6,666 bases of DNA, taken from contig QMRV01000100.1 in NCBI GenBank assembly GCA_003649445.1, positions 1 through 6,666 on the forward strand, read 5' to 3'. The DNA comes from Thermoprotei archaeon (lineage in GTDB: Archaea; Thermoproteota; Thermoprotei; Thermofilales; B15-G2). The notes under the pieces were generated by a model, which was not told where the DNA came from, did not search any database, and worked only from the letters and a program-made list of their open reading frames with translations. Each line of letters begins with the position of its first letter. Position 1 is the first letter of the stretch. Made by a program: the position numbers and the translations under genes. Of the stretch, positions 1 to 5,570 are shown piece after piece.

Positions 1-203
1 GAAAGATACCTAAGCTAGTCGATAAGCTTATTGAGCTTAACCTAGTAGTTGAAATGTTTTCTAGAAAGGACTTCCTATGGATAGATATGCCTCCTCCAGA
101 TAAAGACCTAGAACTAGGTATTGGAGAATACTATGCATGGCAAACACCACTACATAGAGAAGCAGTAAAAGCAGCACTAAAGAGAGTAAGAGAAAAACTT
201 TAA
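1..203 (+). CDS. C-terminal end of an archaeal ATPase (ATPase_2/STAND-like), partial at the window edge
   Basis: Reading from base 3 the frame stays open for 66 codons to a TAA at 201-203; the 5' part lies outside the window. The product matches the C-terminus of the complete ATPase at 636-1667: both have a W-I-D-x-PPP-x-KD stretch, then G-I-G-x-Y and the identical AWQTPLHREAVK. This part lies beyond the nucleotide-binding core and probably belongs to the winged-helix-like C-terminal domain; no Walker motifs are visible because they would be upstream. At DNA level 135-166 is identical to 1599-1630 over 32 bases, while the flanks have diverged, so the two genes are duplicates. The exact role is unknown; proteins of this group are predicted regulatory or signalling ATPases. 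Confidence 0.85.
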   Translation, partial: KIPKLVDKLIELNLVVEMFSRKDFLWIDMPPPDKDLELGIGEYYAWQTPLHREAVKAALKRVREKL

Positions 204-215
204 AACATACAACTA

Positions 216-590
216 ATGTCCATAGAGATCAAGTCTATACTTACTGAAATGCGTAATTTGATTAAAAAAGCTGATTCAATTATACCTAAATCAACCATAG
301 AGCTCACCGCATTACATTGGAAACTCCATGCCTCCTTACAAAAACATCCTAGATGTGTTGATGATAATTACTGAGCTAAGACTAAGAAAGCCAAGCTCCT
401 ACAACAATCTAGGAGTAGGAGGTGTATTGTACGAGGAAGAACTTGTAGGAGAAAACATAAAATACTTAAACCCAATACACTTGCACATGCTTATCTTAAG
501 CTGAGGAGAGAAGTATTGGGAAGGTGTATAGAGTCTTTGGAACTTGGTAAAGCACTTAAACCATTACTTACTGGTGACTATAAGGCATAA
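216..590 (+). pseudogene. Degraded HepT-like (DUF86/HEPN) toxin gene, split by frameshifts
   Basis: An ATG at 216, 12 bases after the preceding ATPase stop, opens 52 codons to a TGA at 372-374. Coding-like sequence then moves to the next frame (about 346-470: ILDVLMIITELRLRKPSSY, then LYEEELVGENIKYL) and returns to the first frame (about 471-590: NTLAHAYLKLRREVLGRCIE) with a TAA at 588-590. Joined together, the three pieces follow the order of a DUF86/HepT protein: an amphipathic N-terminal helix, an ILD helix, a K-P-x-SY loop, then the x-N-x-LAH-x-Y motif. The catalytic H-x-Y of the R-x4-H-x-Y RNase motif is present, but the Arg position reads Pro (CCC). The first shift falls beside a run of five A at 340-344; the second is at about 460-473. 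I infer a dead toxin gene. No MNT partner is visible next to it, though one may have been lost. The family assignment rests on motif pattern only. Confidence 0.65.
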
Positions 591-635
591 GGTCTTGATT
601 TACTATTACCTTAATTGGTGTAGAGCCTTTCTTTC

Positions 636-1667
636 GTGGGGTTGCTTGTGAAGAGGATTAAGCTATCATTTGCTCCTAGTCTAGAGCTTGAATTTATTGA
701 TAGGGATAGAGCTATTAAACAAGTTTATGAGCTTGGTGAAAAGGGTACTAGATTCCCCATAGTCGTCTTTGGCCCCGAAGGCTGTGGTAAAACTTCTTGG
801 CTTCTACAAGCTACTGAGGTTCTTAAAGATCTTGACTACGATATCATATACTTCAACCCCATGAGAAAGCAGTTTGAAGCTGAAGTTGGAGTTGAAGATG
901 TTAAGAGGAGAGCACTAGAAGTAGTAAAGCAGGCTTTATCCAATCATGCCTTAGCTAGGCTTGTATGGATAGCTATTGAATTATCTAGAGAGGCTGTTAG
1001 GCTTGGTAGGAAGAGACTCGCCATAGTTATAGATGATACATTCCACTACATCGGAGTTAAGGAGGCTTCTTCCATAGTTAAAAGCTTACTAGAGTTAATT
1101 GAGTATCCACCTGCTAGCTATGACTCCATAATAGCTATAGTAGCTACTAGTGAAGGATTAAGTAGGAGGGAGATAGGGAGACATAGCTGGGCTCTACTAA
1201 GACCTATGTGGAACATGTCTAGAGAAGGCTTTGAACAACTCTACGAGAGAATCCCAAAACCAAAACCACCATTTGAGGATGTCTGGAGAAATACTGGTGG
1301 TAATCCACGAACTCTCTCACTACTATATCAAGCTAATTGGAATGTTAAGAGAGTTATTACCGAATATACAGCTGGTAGAGAAATTACTCCTAGATTCATA
1401 GTTAAGTGGAGAGAATGGTTAGAAAAAGCAATTGAAAACCCCGATATTCTTTGGACCCCAAATACACCTGAGGAATTAGTTAATGAGCTTATCTCTAGAA
1501 ACCTCATAGTATATAACATGTACAATAGAGACCCCTGGTTCTGGATAGATGAACCACCACCAGAAAAAGACCCTGAAATCGGTATCGGAAGATACGTAGC
1601 ATGGCAAACACCACTACATAGAGAAGCAGTTAAAAAAGCACTAAACACCATCAAACAATCAACATAA
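636..1667 (+). CDS. Archaeal ATP-binding protein of the ATPase_2/STAND (AAA+-like) group
   Basis: The protein has 343 residues from GTG 636. It has a P-loop, GPEGCGKT, at residues 46-53, a Walker B strand LAIVIDD at 128-134, a sensor-1-like strand IIAIVATSEG at 165-174 and the GGNPR motif at 221-225. The last is typical of the archaeal ATPase_2 family, where it acts as sensor 2. Residues of about 255-340 form a separate C-terminal part, probably winged-helix, ending in AWQTPLHREAVKKAL. It is soluble: no signal peptide or membrane segment is seen. Neither start has a clear ribosome binding site; GTG 648 would give an N-terminus MKRIKLSFAP and is a reasonable alternative, since the five residues before it are unremarkable. 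A second copy of the same gene ends at base 203, and the spacer holds a dead HepT-like gene. These ATPases often occur as multicopy families in crenarchaea. The role is unknown; regulation of or defence against mobile elements is only an inference from the setting. Confidence 0.85.
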   Translation: MGLLVKRIKLSFAPSLELEFIDRDRAIKQVYELGEKGTRFPIVVFGPEGCGKTSWLLQATEVLKDLDYDIIYFNPMRKQFEAEVGVEDVKRRALEVVKQALSNHALARLVWIAIELSREAVRLGRKRLAIVIDDTFHYIGVKEASSIVKSLLELIEYPPASYDSIIAIVATSEGLSRREIGRHSWALLRPMWNMSREGFEQLYERIPKPKPPFEDVWRNTGGNPRTLSLLYQANWNVKRVITEYTAGREITPRFIVKWREWLEKAIENPDILWTPNTPEELVNELISRNLIVYNMYNRDPWFWIDEPPPEKDPEIGIGRYVAWQTPLHREAVKKALNTIKQST

Positions 1668-1669
1668 AA

Positions 1670-1933
1670 TTAGAAGAAAATTAAACTAACCCCTACCAGA
1701 AACCCATAAACCCTATGAACAATTTTAAGAGATAAACCAGACCTCAACCTACCAAACAATAATACAAAACTAAACATAAGAATCATCGATAACAGTAAAT
1801 AAAGTACATGAATATAACTTCAAGACACATAAAAATAGAAGACCATGAACATACCAGTACCATTAGAAAACAAAATAAACGCTACCAGCAAAGCAAATAA
1901 AGCAGAACAAGTCATAAACACGGACGAAATCAT
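1670..1933 (-). pseudogene. Possible small multi-pass membrane protein gene with one internal TGA
   Basis: On the minus strand one frame stays open for 88 codons from an ATG at 1933 to a TAA at 1670-1672, interrupted once by TGA at codon 38 (1820-1822). The translation is strongly hydrophobic with breaks that look like loops: SALFALLVAFILF, then SNGTG, then IHVLYLLLSMILMFSFVLLFG, then RLRSGLSLK, then VYGFLVGVSLIFF. This would fit three membrane spans with a positively charged loop. TGA could be one change away from TGG (Trp). The stop lies 3 bases past the end of the convergent ATPase gene, which is a natural place for a gene to end. The caution is that this 360-base stretch is very A/C-rich on the plus strand, and any T-rich strand translates to hydrophobic residues, so the signal may be partly compositional. 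I do not recognise a family. Confidence 0.35.
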
Positions 1934-2001
1934 AGAATTAATAAAAATTCAAGTAAAGAAAACATAACTAAAGTATACAAGTACATAATATGCTTAATAA
2001 G

Positions 2002-2019
2002 CACTATACCTATATAGTG
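2002..2019. promoter_or_regulatory. Palindrome upstream of the PaREP1/HEPN gene, possible operator
   Basis: CACTATA (2002-2008) and TATAGTG (2013-2019) are perfect 7-base inverted arms around a 4-base spacer. The right arm touches the GGTGA ribosome binding site at 2019-2023, and the start codon follows at 2031. An A/T-rich element, TTAATAA (1994-2000), could be the TATA box. The gene downstream begins with a ribbon-helix-helix-like segment, a fold that commonly binds short palindromes, so autoregulation is plausible. It could also be a chance A/T-rich symmetry. Confidence 0.35.
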
Positions 2020-2030
2020 GTGAGCAAGAA

Positions 2031-2510
2031 GTGACTAAAGTATCATTACCTAAATTTATTATTGAAGAGCTTAAGGAGAAGGCTAGTAGAGCTGGAGTAA
2101 CAATTGAAGAATACCTACTCGACATACTAGTAAGAGACATAGACCCCATTGAAGGTGCAAGCAAGTACCTTAAGGGTGCAGAAGAACTCCTAGAACAAGC
2201 AAGACAAGAGCTCAAGAAAAACGATCTAAGACAAGCAAGTGAGAAGATATGGGGTGCATGTGCATTAGCAATAAAAGCACACGCCCTCGCTAAGAAAGGA
2301 GTAAAACTTGAATCCCATAGAGATTTATGGATATATAAGAATGAAGTAGCCAAGGAACTTGGAGAATGGGTAAGAATGGTATTTAGACAAGCAGATTCTA
2401 TGCATAAAAACTTCTACGAAAACCTAGCAACAAGAGAAGACATTGAAGACGTATTAAAAGAAGTAGAAAAACTAGTAACAACAATATCTAAAACAATAAA
2501 ACGATATTGA
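2031..2510 (+). CDS. PaREP1-type HEPN protein with a ribbon-helix-helix-like N-terminus
   Basis: The protein has 159 residues from GTG 2031, supported by GGTGA at 2019-2023 with a 7-base spacer. Residues 1-34 (MTKVSLPKFIIEELKEKA, then GVTIEEYLLDIL) look like a ribbon-helix-helix DNA-binding or dimerisation unit. Residues 40-159 are an all-helical PaREP1 domain: a YLKGAEELLEQA helix, the DLRQASEKIWGACALAIKA helix, a HRDLW turn, then FRQADSMHKNFYE and a C-terminal helix. PaREP1 proteins are paralogous families expanded in crenarchaea and have been placed in the HEPN superfamily. R119-x5-H125 fits the R-x4-6-H pattern of HEPN RNases, so RNA cleavage is possible, though unproven for this family. 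No signal peptide or membrane span is seen. It lies 49 bases before an MNT nucleotidyltransferase on the same strand and may share a transcript with it. It is intact, unlike many of its neighbours. Confidence 0.85.
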   Translation: MTKVSLPKFIIEELKEKASRAGVTIEEYLLDILVRDIDPIEGASKYLKGAEELLEQARQELKKNDLRQASEKIWGACALAIKAHALAKKGVKLESHRDLWIYKNEVAKELGEWVRMVFRQADSMHKNFYENLATREDIEDVLKEVEKLVTTISKTIKRY

Positions 2511-2559
2511 ATACATGAAACCTACAACTACTACTATAGAGTATTAGAGTTAGTAGGAT

Positions 2560-3042
2560 ATGAATGGTAAGAGTATGCTATCACTTAAAGAATTAGTTAA
2601 TCGTCTTCAACAGGCCTCTAAGGATCTAAAGAAAGCCCTTGGTGACAGATTTGTAGGGTTAATGCTCTTCGGAAGCTATGCTAGAGGCGAAGCCTCTAAG
2701 GAAAGTGATGTTGATGTACTTGTCGTCTTACATGGGTTAAAAGGCTTCAAAGCTAGAAGTGAAATATATAGCATTCTAGCAGAACAAGTCAAAAAACCCA
2801 TAACACTCATAGATGTCGAATTAGAAGAAGTCTCTAAGAAAGATTTAGAGGTAACCCCCCTACTTATTAACATCCTCTATGATGGCCTAATAATCTATGA
2901 TGAACTAGGTATCTTAAGAAAACTTAAGGACAACGTCTTCAAGCTCGTTAAGAAAGCACAGTTAGTAAGATATAGAACACCTAATGGGAAGTACGGGTGG
3001 AAAAGAGCTAATGAAAAGCCATTAGAGGTTGTAGAGACTTGA
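2560..3042 (+). CDS. MNT-type nucleotidyltransferase, probable antitoxin of an MNT/HEPN pair
   Basis: The protein has 160 residues with the minimal nucleotidyltransferase fold. The signature G38-S39-x10-D50-x-D52 (GSYARGEASKESDVDV) gives the two metal-binding aspartates; the third carboxylate is probably D85 in ITLIDVELEE. The helix PLLINILYDGLIIYDE (about 100-115) is the usual element after the catalytic strands, and the basic C-terminal tail RYRTPNGKYGWKRA is typical of archaeal members paired with a HEPN gene. Known MNT antitoxins transfer AMP from ATP to a tyrosine of the HEPN toxin; here the substrate is inferred. The start may be ATG 2560 or ATG 2575; neither has a strong ribosome binding site. 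The stop TGA (3040-3042) overlaps the TTG start of the HEPN partner, so the two were translated together. The partner is broken, which leaves this as an orphan enzyme unless it serves another HEPN protein nearby. Confidence 0.88.
   Translation: MNGKSMLSLKELVNRLQQASKDLKKALGDRFVGLMLFGSYARGEASKESDVDVLVVLHGLKGFKARSEIYSILAEQVKKPITLIDVELEEVSKKDLEVTPLLINILYDGLIIYDELGILRKLKDNVFKLVKKAQLVRYRTPNGKYGWKRANEKPLEVVET
3025..3029 (+). promoter_or_regulatory. Ribosome binding site for the HEPN partner gene
   Basis: GAGGT lies 9 bases before TTG 3039, inside the end of the MNT gene. It matches the crenarchaeal anti-Shine-Dalgarno sequence and supports TTG as the start of the overlapping HEPN gene. Confidence 0.5.
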
Positions 3043-3479
3043 AGCTCAATCCACAAAGTGAAGTCCAGTACAGAGTAAAGCTTGCAACAAGATATTTTAA
3101 AGAAGCTGAAGAAGCCATTAAACGTAAGGACTATAGAAGCACAGTAGCATCATCCCAGTTATGCGCGGAAAACGCAGCTAAAGCAGTAATAGCGCTGTAA
3201 AGAATTCCCAGCTGGAGCCACGACCCATCACATGAACTACTCGAAATAATCCAACACTTAAAACCCGAGTTAAGTGAATTAGCTAAAGAACTAACTGAAA
3301 TAGCTAGAAGATTAGCACCAGAACATGGAAGAGCAACATATGGTGAACCAACTAGAGGTCTAACACCATGGGATATATATGGAGAGGAAGACGCATTAGA
3401 AGCCCTAACGATGGCGAGAAGAGCATGGAAATTAATGAAGATAATACTAAAAGAGTTAAAAGTCATGAATAATGTCTAA
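3039..3479 (+). pseudogene. HEPN-domain partner of the MNT gene, broken by one in-frame TAA
   Basis: From TTG 3039 the frame reads 53 codons, hits TAA at 3198-3200 (codon 54), then continues open to TAA 3477-3479, giving a full 146-codon HEPN gene if the internal stop is ignored. Both halves are clean: before the stop, YRVKLATRYFKEAEEAIKRK and STVASSQLCAENAAKAVIAL; after it, RIPSWSHDPSHELLEII, then LAPEHGRATYGEPTRGLTPW. This is the usual order of the PF05168-type HEPN protein encoded next to an MNT enzyme in thermophilic archaea. Only one codon is wrong, and TAA is one base from TAT/TAC, TTA, AAA, CAA or GAA, so the break is recent. No ATG, GTG or TTG start follows the stop until an ATG near 3411, so the second half is probably not made. 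The fragment could still yield a 53-residue peptide. A sequencing error is the other explanation. Confidence 0.85.
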
Positions 3480-3591
3480 ACCATACATATTCACGAATTT
3501 AACATTAATGGTCATAGATACCAACTATGAGCTCTATAGGGAGTAGCTTTGTAGGCAGGGTAAAGCACTCTATGAAAACGCTCGTATAGTA
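3478..3591 (+). pseudogene. Probable C-terminal remnant of another MNT nucleotidyltransferase
   Basis: One frame gives PYIFTNLTLMVIDTNYELYRE, a TAG at 3544-3546, then LCRQGKALYENARIV. The last part resembles the region after the catalytic strands of the MNT domain at 5571, which reads FLYEVRKWGKALYMNGG: GKALY is shared and the preceding LY...R spacing is similar. At DNA level GGGTAAAGCACTCTAT resembles the matching GGGTAAGGCACTGTAC. The catalytic half is absent. The reading frame runs straight into the DUF4258 gene that follows. The match is short, so the assignment is tentative. Confidence 0.35.
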
Positions 3592-3877
3592 TTGAGGATA
3601 AGGGTAGTATTCTCAAATCATGCTAGAGAAATGATCGCTAAGAGAAACCTAAGTGAGAACGATATTATCAAATCGCTTATTGAACCTAACGAAATTCTTC
3701 TAGATATTCGTACAAACCACTTAGTTGCGATAAGGAAGTTGGACATGTCAGCCTTTAGTAGTGATCTATGACGTTATAAACAATACCTATGAAGTCGTGA
3801 CAGCATTTAGAACATCTAAATTATCGAAACTTATAAAGAGTAGGACAGAGAGGGGCTATTGGGTGAAGTTAAGATGA
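3592..3877 (+). pseudogene. DUF4258 protein gene, disrupted by a single frameshift
   Basis: From a TTG at 3592 the frame reads RVVFSNHAREMIAKRNLSE, then DIIKSLIEPNEILLDIRTNHLVAIRKLD and stops at TGA 3769-3771. Skipping one base at about 3757, the next frame continues with VVIYDVINNTYEVVTAFRTS, then KLIKSRTERGYWVKLR to TGA 3875-3877. Joined, this is a typical DUF4258 protein of about 95 residues: an FSNHA start, a helix with xREMIxxR, then three beta strands. DUF4258 proteins are small beta-rich proteins of unproven function, suspected toxins. The gene end overlaps the DUF2283 start as ATGA (3874-3877), so the two form one translational unit. No strong ribosome binding site precedes TTG 3592. 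The break may be a mutation, a sequencing error or, less likely, a programmed +1 shift at TTT-A. Confidence 0.8.
3861..3866 (+). promoter_or_regulatory. Ribosome binding site that fixes the DUF2283 start
   Basis: GGGTGA lies 7 bases before ATG 3874 and inside the end of the DUF4258 gene. It supports ATG 3874 over the upstream in-frame TTG 3859, since that TTG immediately precedes the site and DUF2283 proteins usually begin M-K-x-x-YD. Confidence 0.6.
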
Positions 3878-4110
3878 AGGTACGGTATGATAGGGAGCAT
3901 GATATACTCTATATAGATCTAAGTCCGAGAAGGAAAGCTCGTGATACACAACCGCTAAACGATGATATATTCATAGATTTGGATGAAGACAATAATATAG
4001 TGGGTATAGAGATATGGAGAGCGACAGAGAACATTATAGAGCCAATAGCTACAGAAATAGCGGAGAAGGTAAAGAAAGTACTAGTCAAAATGATTAATAA
4101 CGATGACTAA
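3874..4110 (+). CDS. DUF2283 small protein, partner of DUF4258
   Basis: The protein has 78 residues from ATG 3874. It begins MKVRYDREHDILYIDLSP and continues with NDDIFIDLDEDNNIVGIEIW, the two signature stretches of DUF2283: the YDxExDxLYI strand pair and the D-x-D-x-x-IVGIEIW core. A charged helix follows (ATEIAEKVKKVLVKM). The family is small, soluble and beta-rich, without a defined biochemical role. Its start overlaps the DUF4258 stop by 4 bases, which points to coupled translation. I recall DUF4258 and DUF2283 often lying together, which suggests a toxin-antitoxin-like pair, but that is not proven. A longer product from TTG 3859 would add five residues. A second, broken DUF2283 gene lies at 5190. 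Confidence 0.85.
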   Translation: MKVRYDREHDILYIDLSPRRKARDTQPLNDDIFIDLDEDNNIVGIEIWRATENIIEPIATEIAEKVKKVLVKMINNDD

Positions 4111-4206
4111 TTATGAATTAATGCCATCCACACCCTTACTAGAATGCCGATTTGATAAGCGGTGTTAAGTAAAACAAAGATGGTCCTTAGAGAAACATCA
4201 AAAACA

Positions 4207-4214
4207 ATATAAAC
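4207..4214 (+). promoter_or_regulatory. Possible TATA box for the MNT-HepT fusion gene
   Basis: ATATAAAC fits the archaeal TATA consensus and lies 60 bases before ATG 4274, which would give a leader of about 35-40 bases. The rest of 4111-4273 shows no open frame or repeat worth noting. No strong ribosome binding site precedes the start. Confidence 0.35.
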
Positions 4215-4273
4215 TATTCTGTCATGAAGAGTGTACTAGGGTCTTTTACCGAAAGTAATGTAGTGGACTTATT

Positions 4274-5110
4274 ATGAGAATTTTAACTAAAGATCACGTA
4301 GTTCAAAAGCTTCGTGAAGTACTATCTAAGAGGAAGGAGATTAAGCTAGCTTACCTCATAGGCTCTATTACGGAGAGAGGATTTAGTTATCATGATGTAG
4401 ATGTAGCAATTCTACTTGACTGTAATCCTAGTGATAAGCTTAAGCTTTTAGGGGAAATACATAACGATATTTGTAAAGCTCTCTCCATAAGTGATGACCA
4501 TGTAGACGTAGTCCCCATTGACGAAGTAGATTGGCACTTCAAATACAAAATAGTTAAAGGTATTAAACTAGTAGATAGGGATAATGCTAGCTTACAACTC
4601 ATTAGAGAACTTAACATCACCTATCCAGAGCTACGACTACTACTCGACCTTAACCTTAGAGAGTGGATTAGAATGGATGATCCGAGAAGTATAGATTGGA
4701 ATATAGTTAAGAAACGCATAGACTACGCTTTCAAAGCCACTGAAACTCTTAGCGAAATTTTAGCTAAACCTCTAGAAGAAATAACCTCATCAACAATACT
4801 CAAACTAGCATTTGAACGTTTAGTACACATAATAGTTGAGTCAATCCTAGACATCGCTCGACACATAGTCTCGGTAAAAGGTTGGGGACCAGCTGAAACA
4901 TATCGAGACTACATTGAAATTCTCCACAAACAAGGAATCATACCATCCGAGCTAGCTGAAGAACTCTACAAATTCATTGCTTGGAGAAACATACTAGTAC
5001 ATAGATACATTGAAGTAGACTATTCAAAACTATATGAAGACTCGAAGAAGCTAGCTAGCATTGTAAGAGAGTTTGAAAAGCAGATAATCAAGCTTAGTAA
5101 GAAAAAATAA
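4274..5110 (+). CDS. MNT nucleotidyltransferase-HepT (DUF86) fusion, single-chain toxin-antitoxin candidate
   Basis: The protein has 278 residues. Residues 1-105 are an MNT nucleotidyltransferase: the strand LAYLIGS, G30-S31, the aspartates D41 and D43 (HDVDVAILLD) and a third acidic residue, D78, in HVDVVPID. The spacing between GS and the first Asp is 9 rather than the usual 10. Residues of about 140-278 are a HepT/DUF86 HEPN domain: helices KRIDYAFKATETLSEIL and ILKLAFERLVHIIVESILDIA, the G-WGPAETYRDYIEIL loop, and AWRNILVHRYIEVDY with R238-x4-H243-x-Y245. In known systems HepT cleaves RNA through this motif and MntA silences it by adding AMP to the motif tyrosine. Both halves look catalytically complete here, so the chain may modify itself or a partner copy; that is inference. 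It stands alone on the plus strand, 163 bases after DUF2283. MNT and HepT are normally separate genes. Confidence 0.9.
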   Translation: MRILTKDHVVQKLREVLSKRKEIKLAYLIGSITERGFSYHDVDVAILLDCNPSDKLKLLGEIHNDICKALSISDDHVDVVPIDEVDWHFKYKIVKGIKLVDRDNASLQLIRELNITYPELRLLLDLNLREWIRMDDPRSIDWNIVKKRIDYAFKATETLSEILAKPLEEITSSTILKLAFERLVHIIVESILDIARHIVSVKGWGPAETYRDYIEILHKQGIIPSELAEELYKFIAWRNILVHRYIEVDYSKLYEDSKKLASIVREFEKQIIKLSKKK

Positions 5111-5172
5111 GCGCTGCTAACCATAATCGCAGTCGCACATGATTTCTCCCAAGGAGCTTCCAACACTTCTCA

Positions 5173-5180
5173 GGAGGAGA
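5173..5180 (+). promoter_or_regulatory. Shine-Dalgarno-like GGAGGAGA before the broken DUF2283 gene
   Basis: The purine-rich run ends 9 bases before ATG 5190. It supports 5190 as the original start of the DUF2283 pseudogene. An ATG at 5183 lies closer but meets a stop after four codons. Confidence 0.35.
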
Positions 5181-5189
5181 TAATGGAAG

Positions 5190-5473
5190 ATGGCTGATAA
5201 TCAAATAATAGAGTATGATCTAGAAGCAGACATACTAGTGGTAAACATCAAAGCAGATCCCAAGGTGAGAGGATAAACTACTAGATAACGACATAATGCT
5301 CAGTCTTGACGGAAAAAGGAGAATCGGCGTAAATACAGGTAGTGGATGCGTTAAAAAGAGGAGTACTCAAGATAGTGGTGACACTATTGACAAAGGGCCA
5401 AAATAAAAACAGTAATAGGAGGAAAAAGGTAGAAGAACTCAGAACCACTAATCCTTGTAGCGGTATATCATGA
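5190..5473 (+). pseudogene. Second DUF2283 gene, broken by at least two frameshifts
   Basis: The first frame reads MADNQIIEYDLEADILVVNI, then KADPKVRG, and ends at TAA 5274-5276. The next frame resumes with LLDNDIMLSLDGKRRIGV from about 5278. A third frame picks up at about 5342 with VDALKRGVLKIVVTLLTKG and runs on to TGA 5471-5473, well past the usual family end near 5415. The order EYDxExDIL, then LDNDIxLSLDxxxRI, then a C-terminal helix is that of DUF2283. The first break could be loss of two bases from GGAGATAAA, giving GGATAAA. Its intact relative lies at 3874. No DUF4258 partner is visible upstream in 5111-5189, which otherwise holds nothing I can assign. Confidence 0.7.
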
Positions 5474-5520
5474 AGAGTAAGTACTTGAATAGGCCTTGGA
5501 GTATTTAAGGTTAGTGGAGC
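5470..5520 (+). pseudogene. N-terminal fragment of a family 2 glycosyltransferase
   Basis: An ATG at 5470 opens MKSKYLNRPWSI before TAA 5506-5508. This matches MKSRYLNKPWNIK of the glycosyltransferase that begins at 6310, with ATG 6379 aligned to 5470; the first nine bases are identical and about 28 of 36 match overall. One extra T before AAG at 5506 explains the stop; skipping it gives IKVSG against IKINE. Just upstream, the frame PLILVAVY may correspond to the membrane helix IPLAYYF of the full gene, though less clearly. The catalytic domain is absent. It is a leftover copy of the gene's start on the other side of the 5571 gene. Confidence 0.65.
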
Positions 5521-5570
5521 GTGTAGATCTATTTTCGAAATAAGCATTAATGGTGTTAAAGGGTTAGGCT

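Noticed and set aside
372..374. TGA at 372-374 (and TGA at 1820-1822) as recoded selenocysteine
   Set aside because: No SECIS-like hairpin is apparent, the crenarchaeal lineage suggested here is not known to use selenocysteine, and the HepT remnant also needs frameshifts.
1328..1654. A 108-residue open frame on the minus strand opposite the ATPase C-terminus
   Set aside because: It is antisense to conserved ATPase sequence that is also found in the paralog at 1-203; no motif is seen.
1845..1967. A 40-codon plus-strand frame starting MNIPVPLENK
   Set aside because: No ribosome binding site, no recognised family and a competing minus-strand frame over the same bases; too short to call.
1994..2353. 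A 119-residue open frame on the minus strand opposite the PaREP1 gene
   Set aside because: It lies antisense to a well-supported HEPN gene, has Ser/Leu-rich low-complexity composition and no recognisable motif; it is a mirror of the real coding frame.
3131..3466. A 111-residue open frame on the minus strand opposite the broken HEPN gene
   Set aside because: The plus strand carries clear HEPN sequence across the whole stretch; the antisense product shows no family features.
3859..3873. TTG 3859 as the DUF2283 start
   Set aside because: The GGGTGA site at 3861-3866 would lie inside the gene; ATG 3874 has the right spacing, the family-typical N-terminus and the ATGA overlap with DUF4258.
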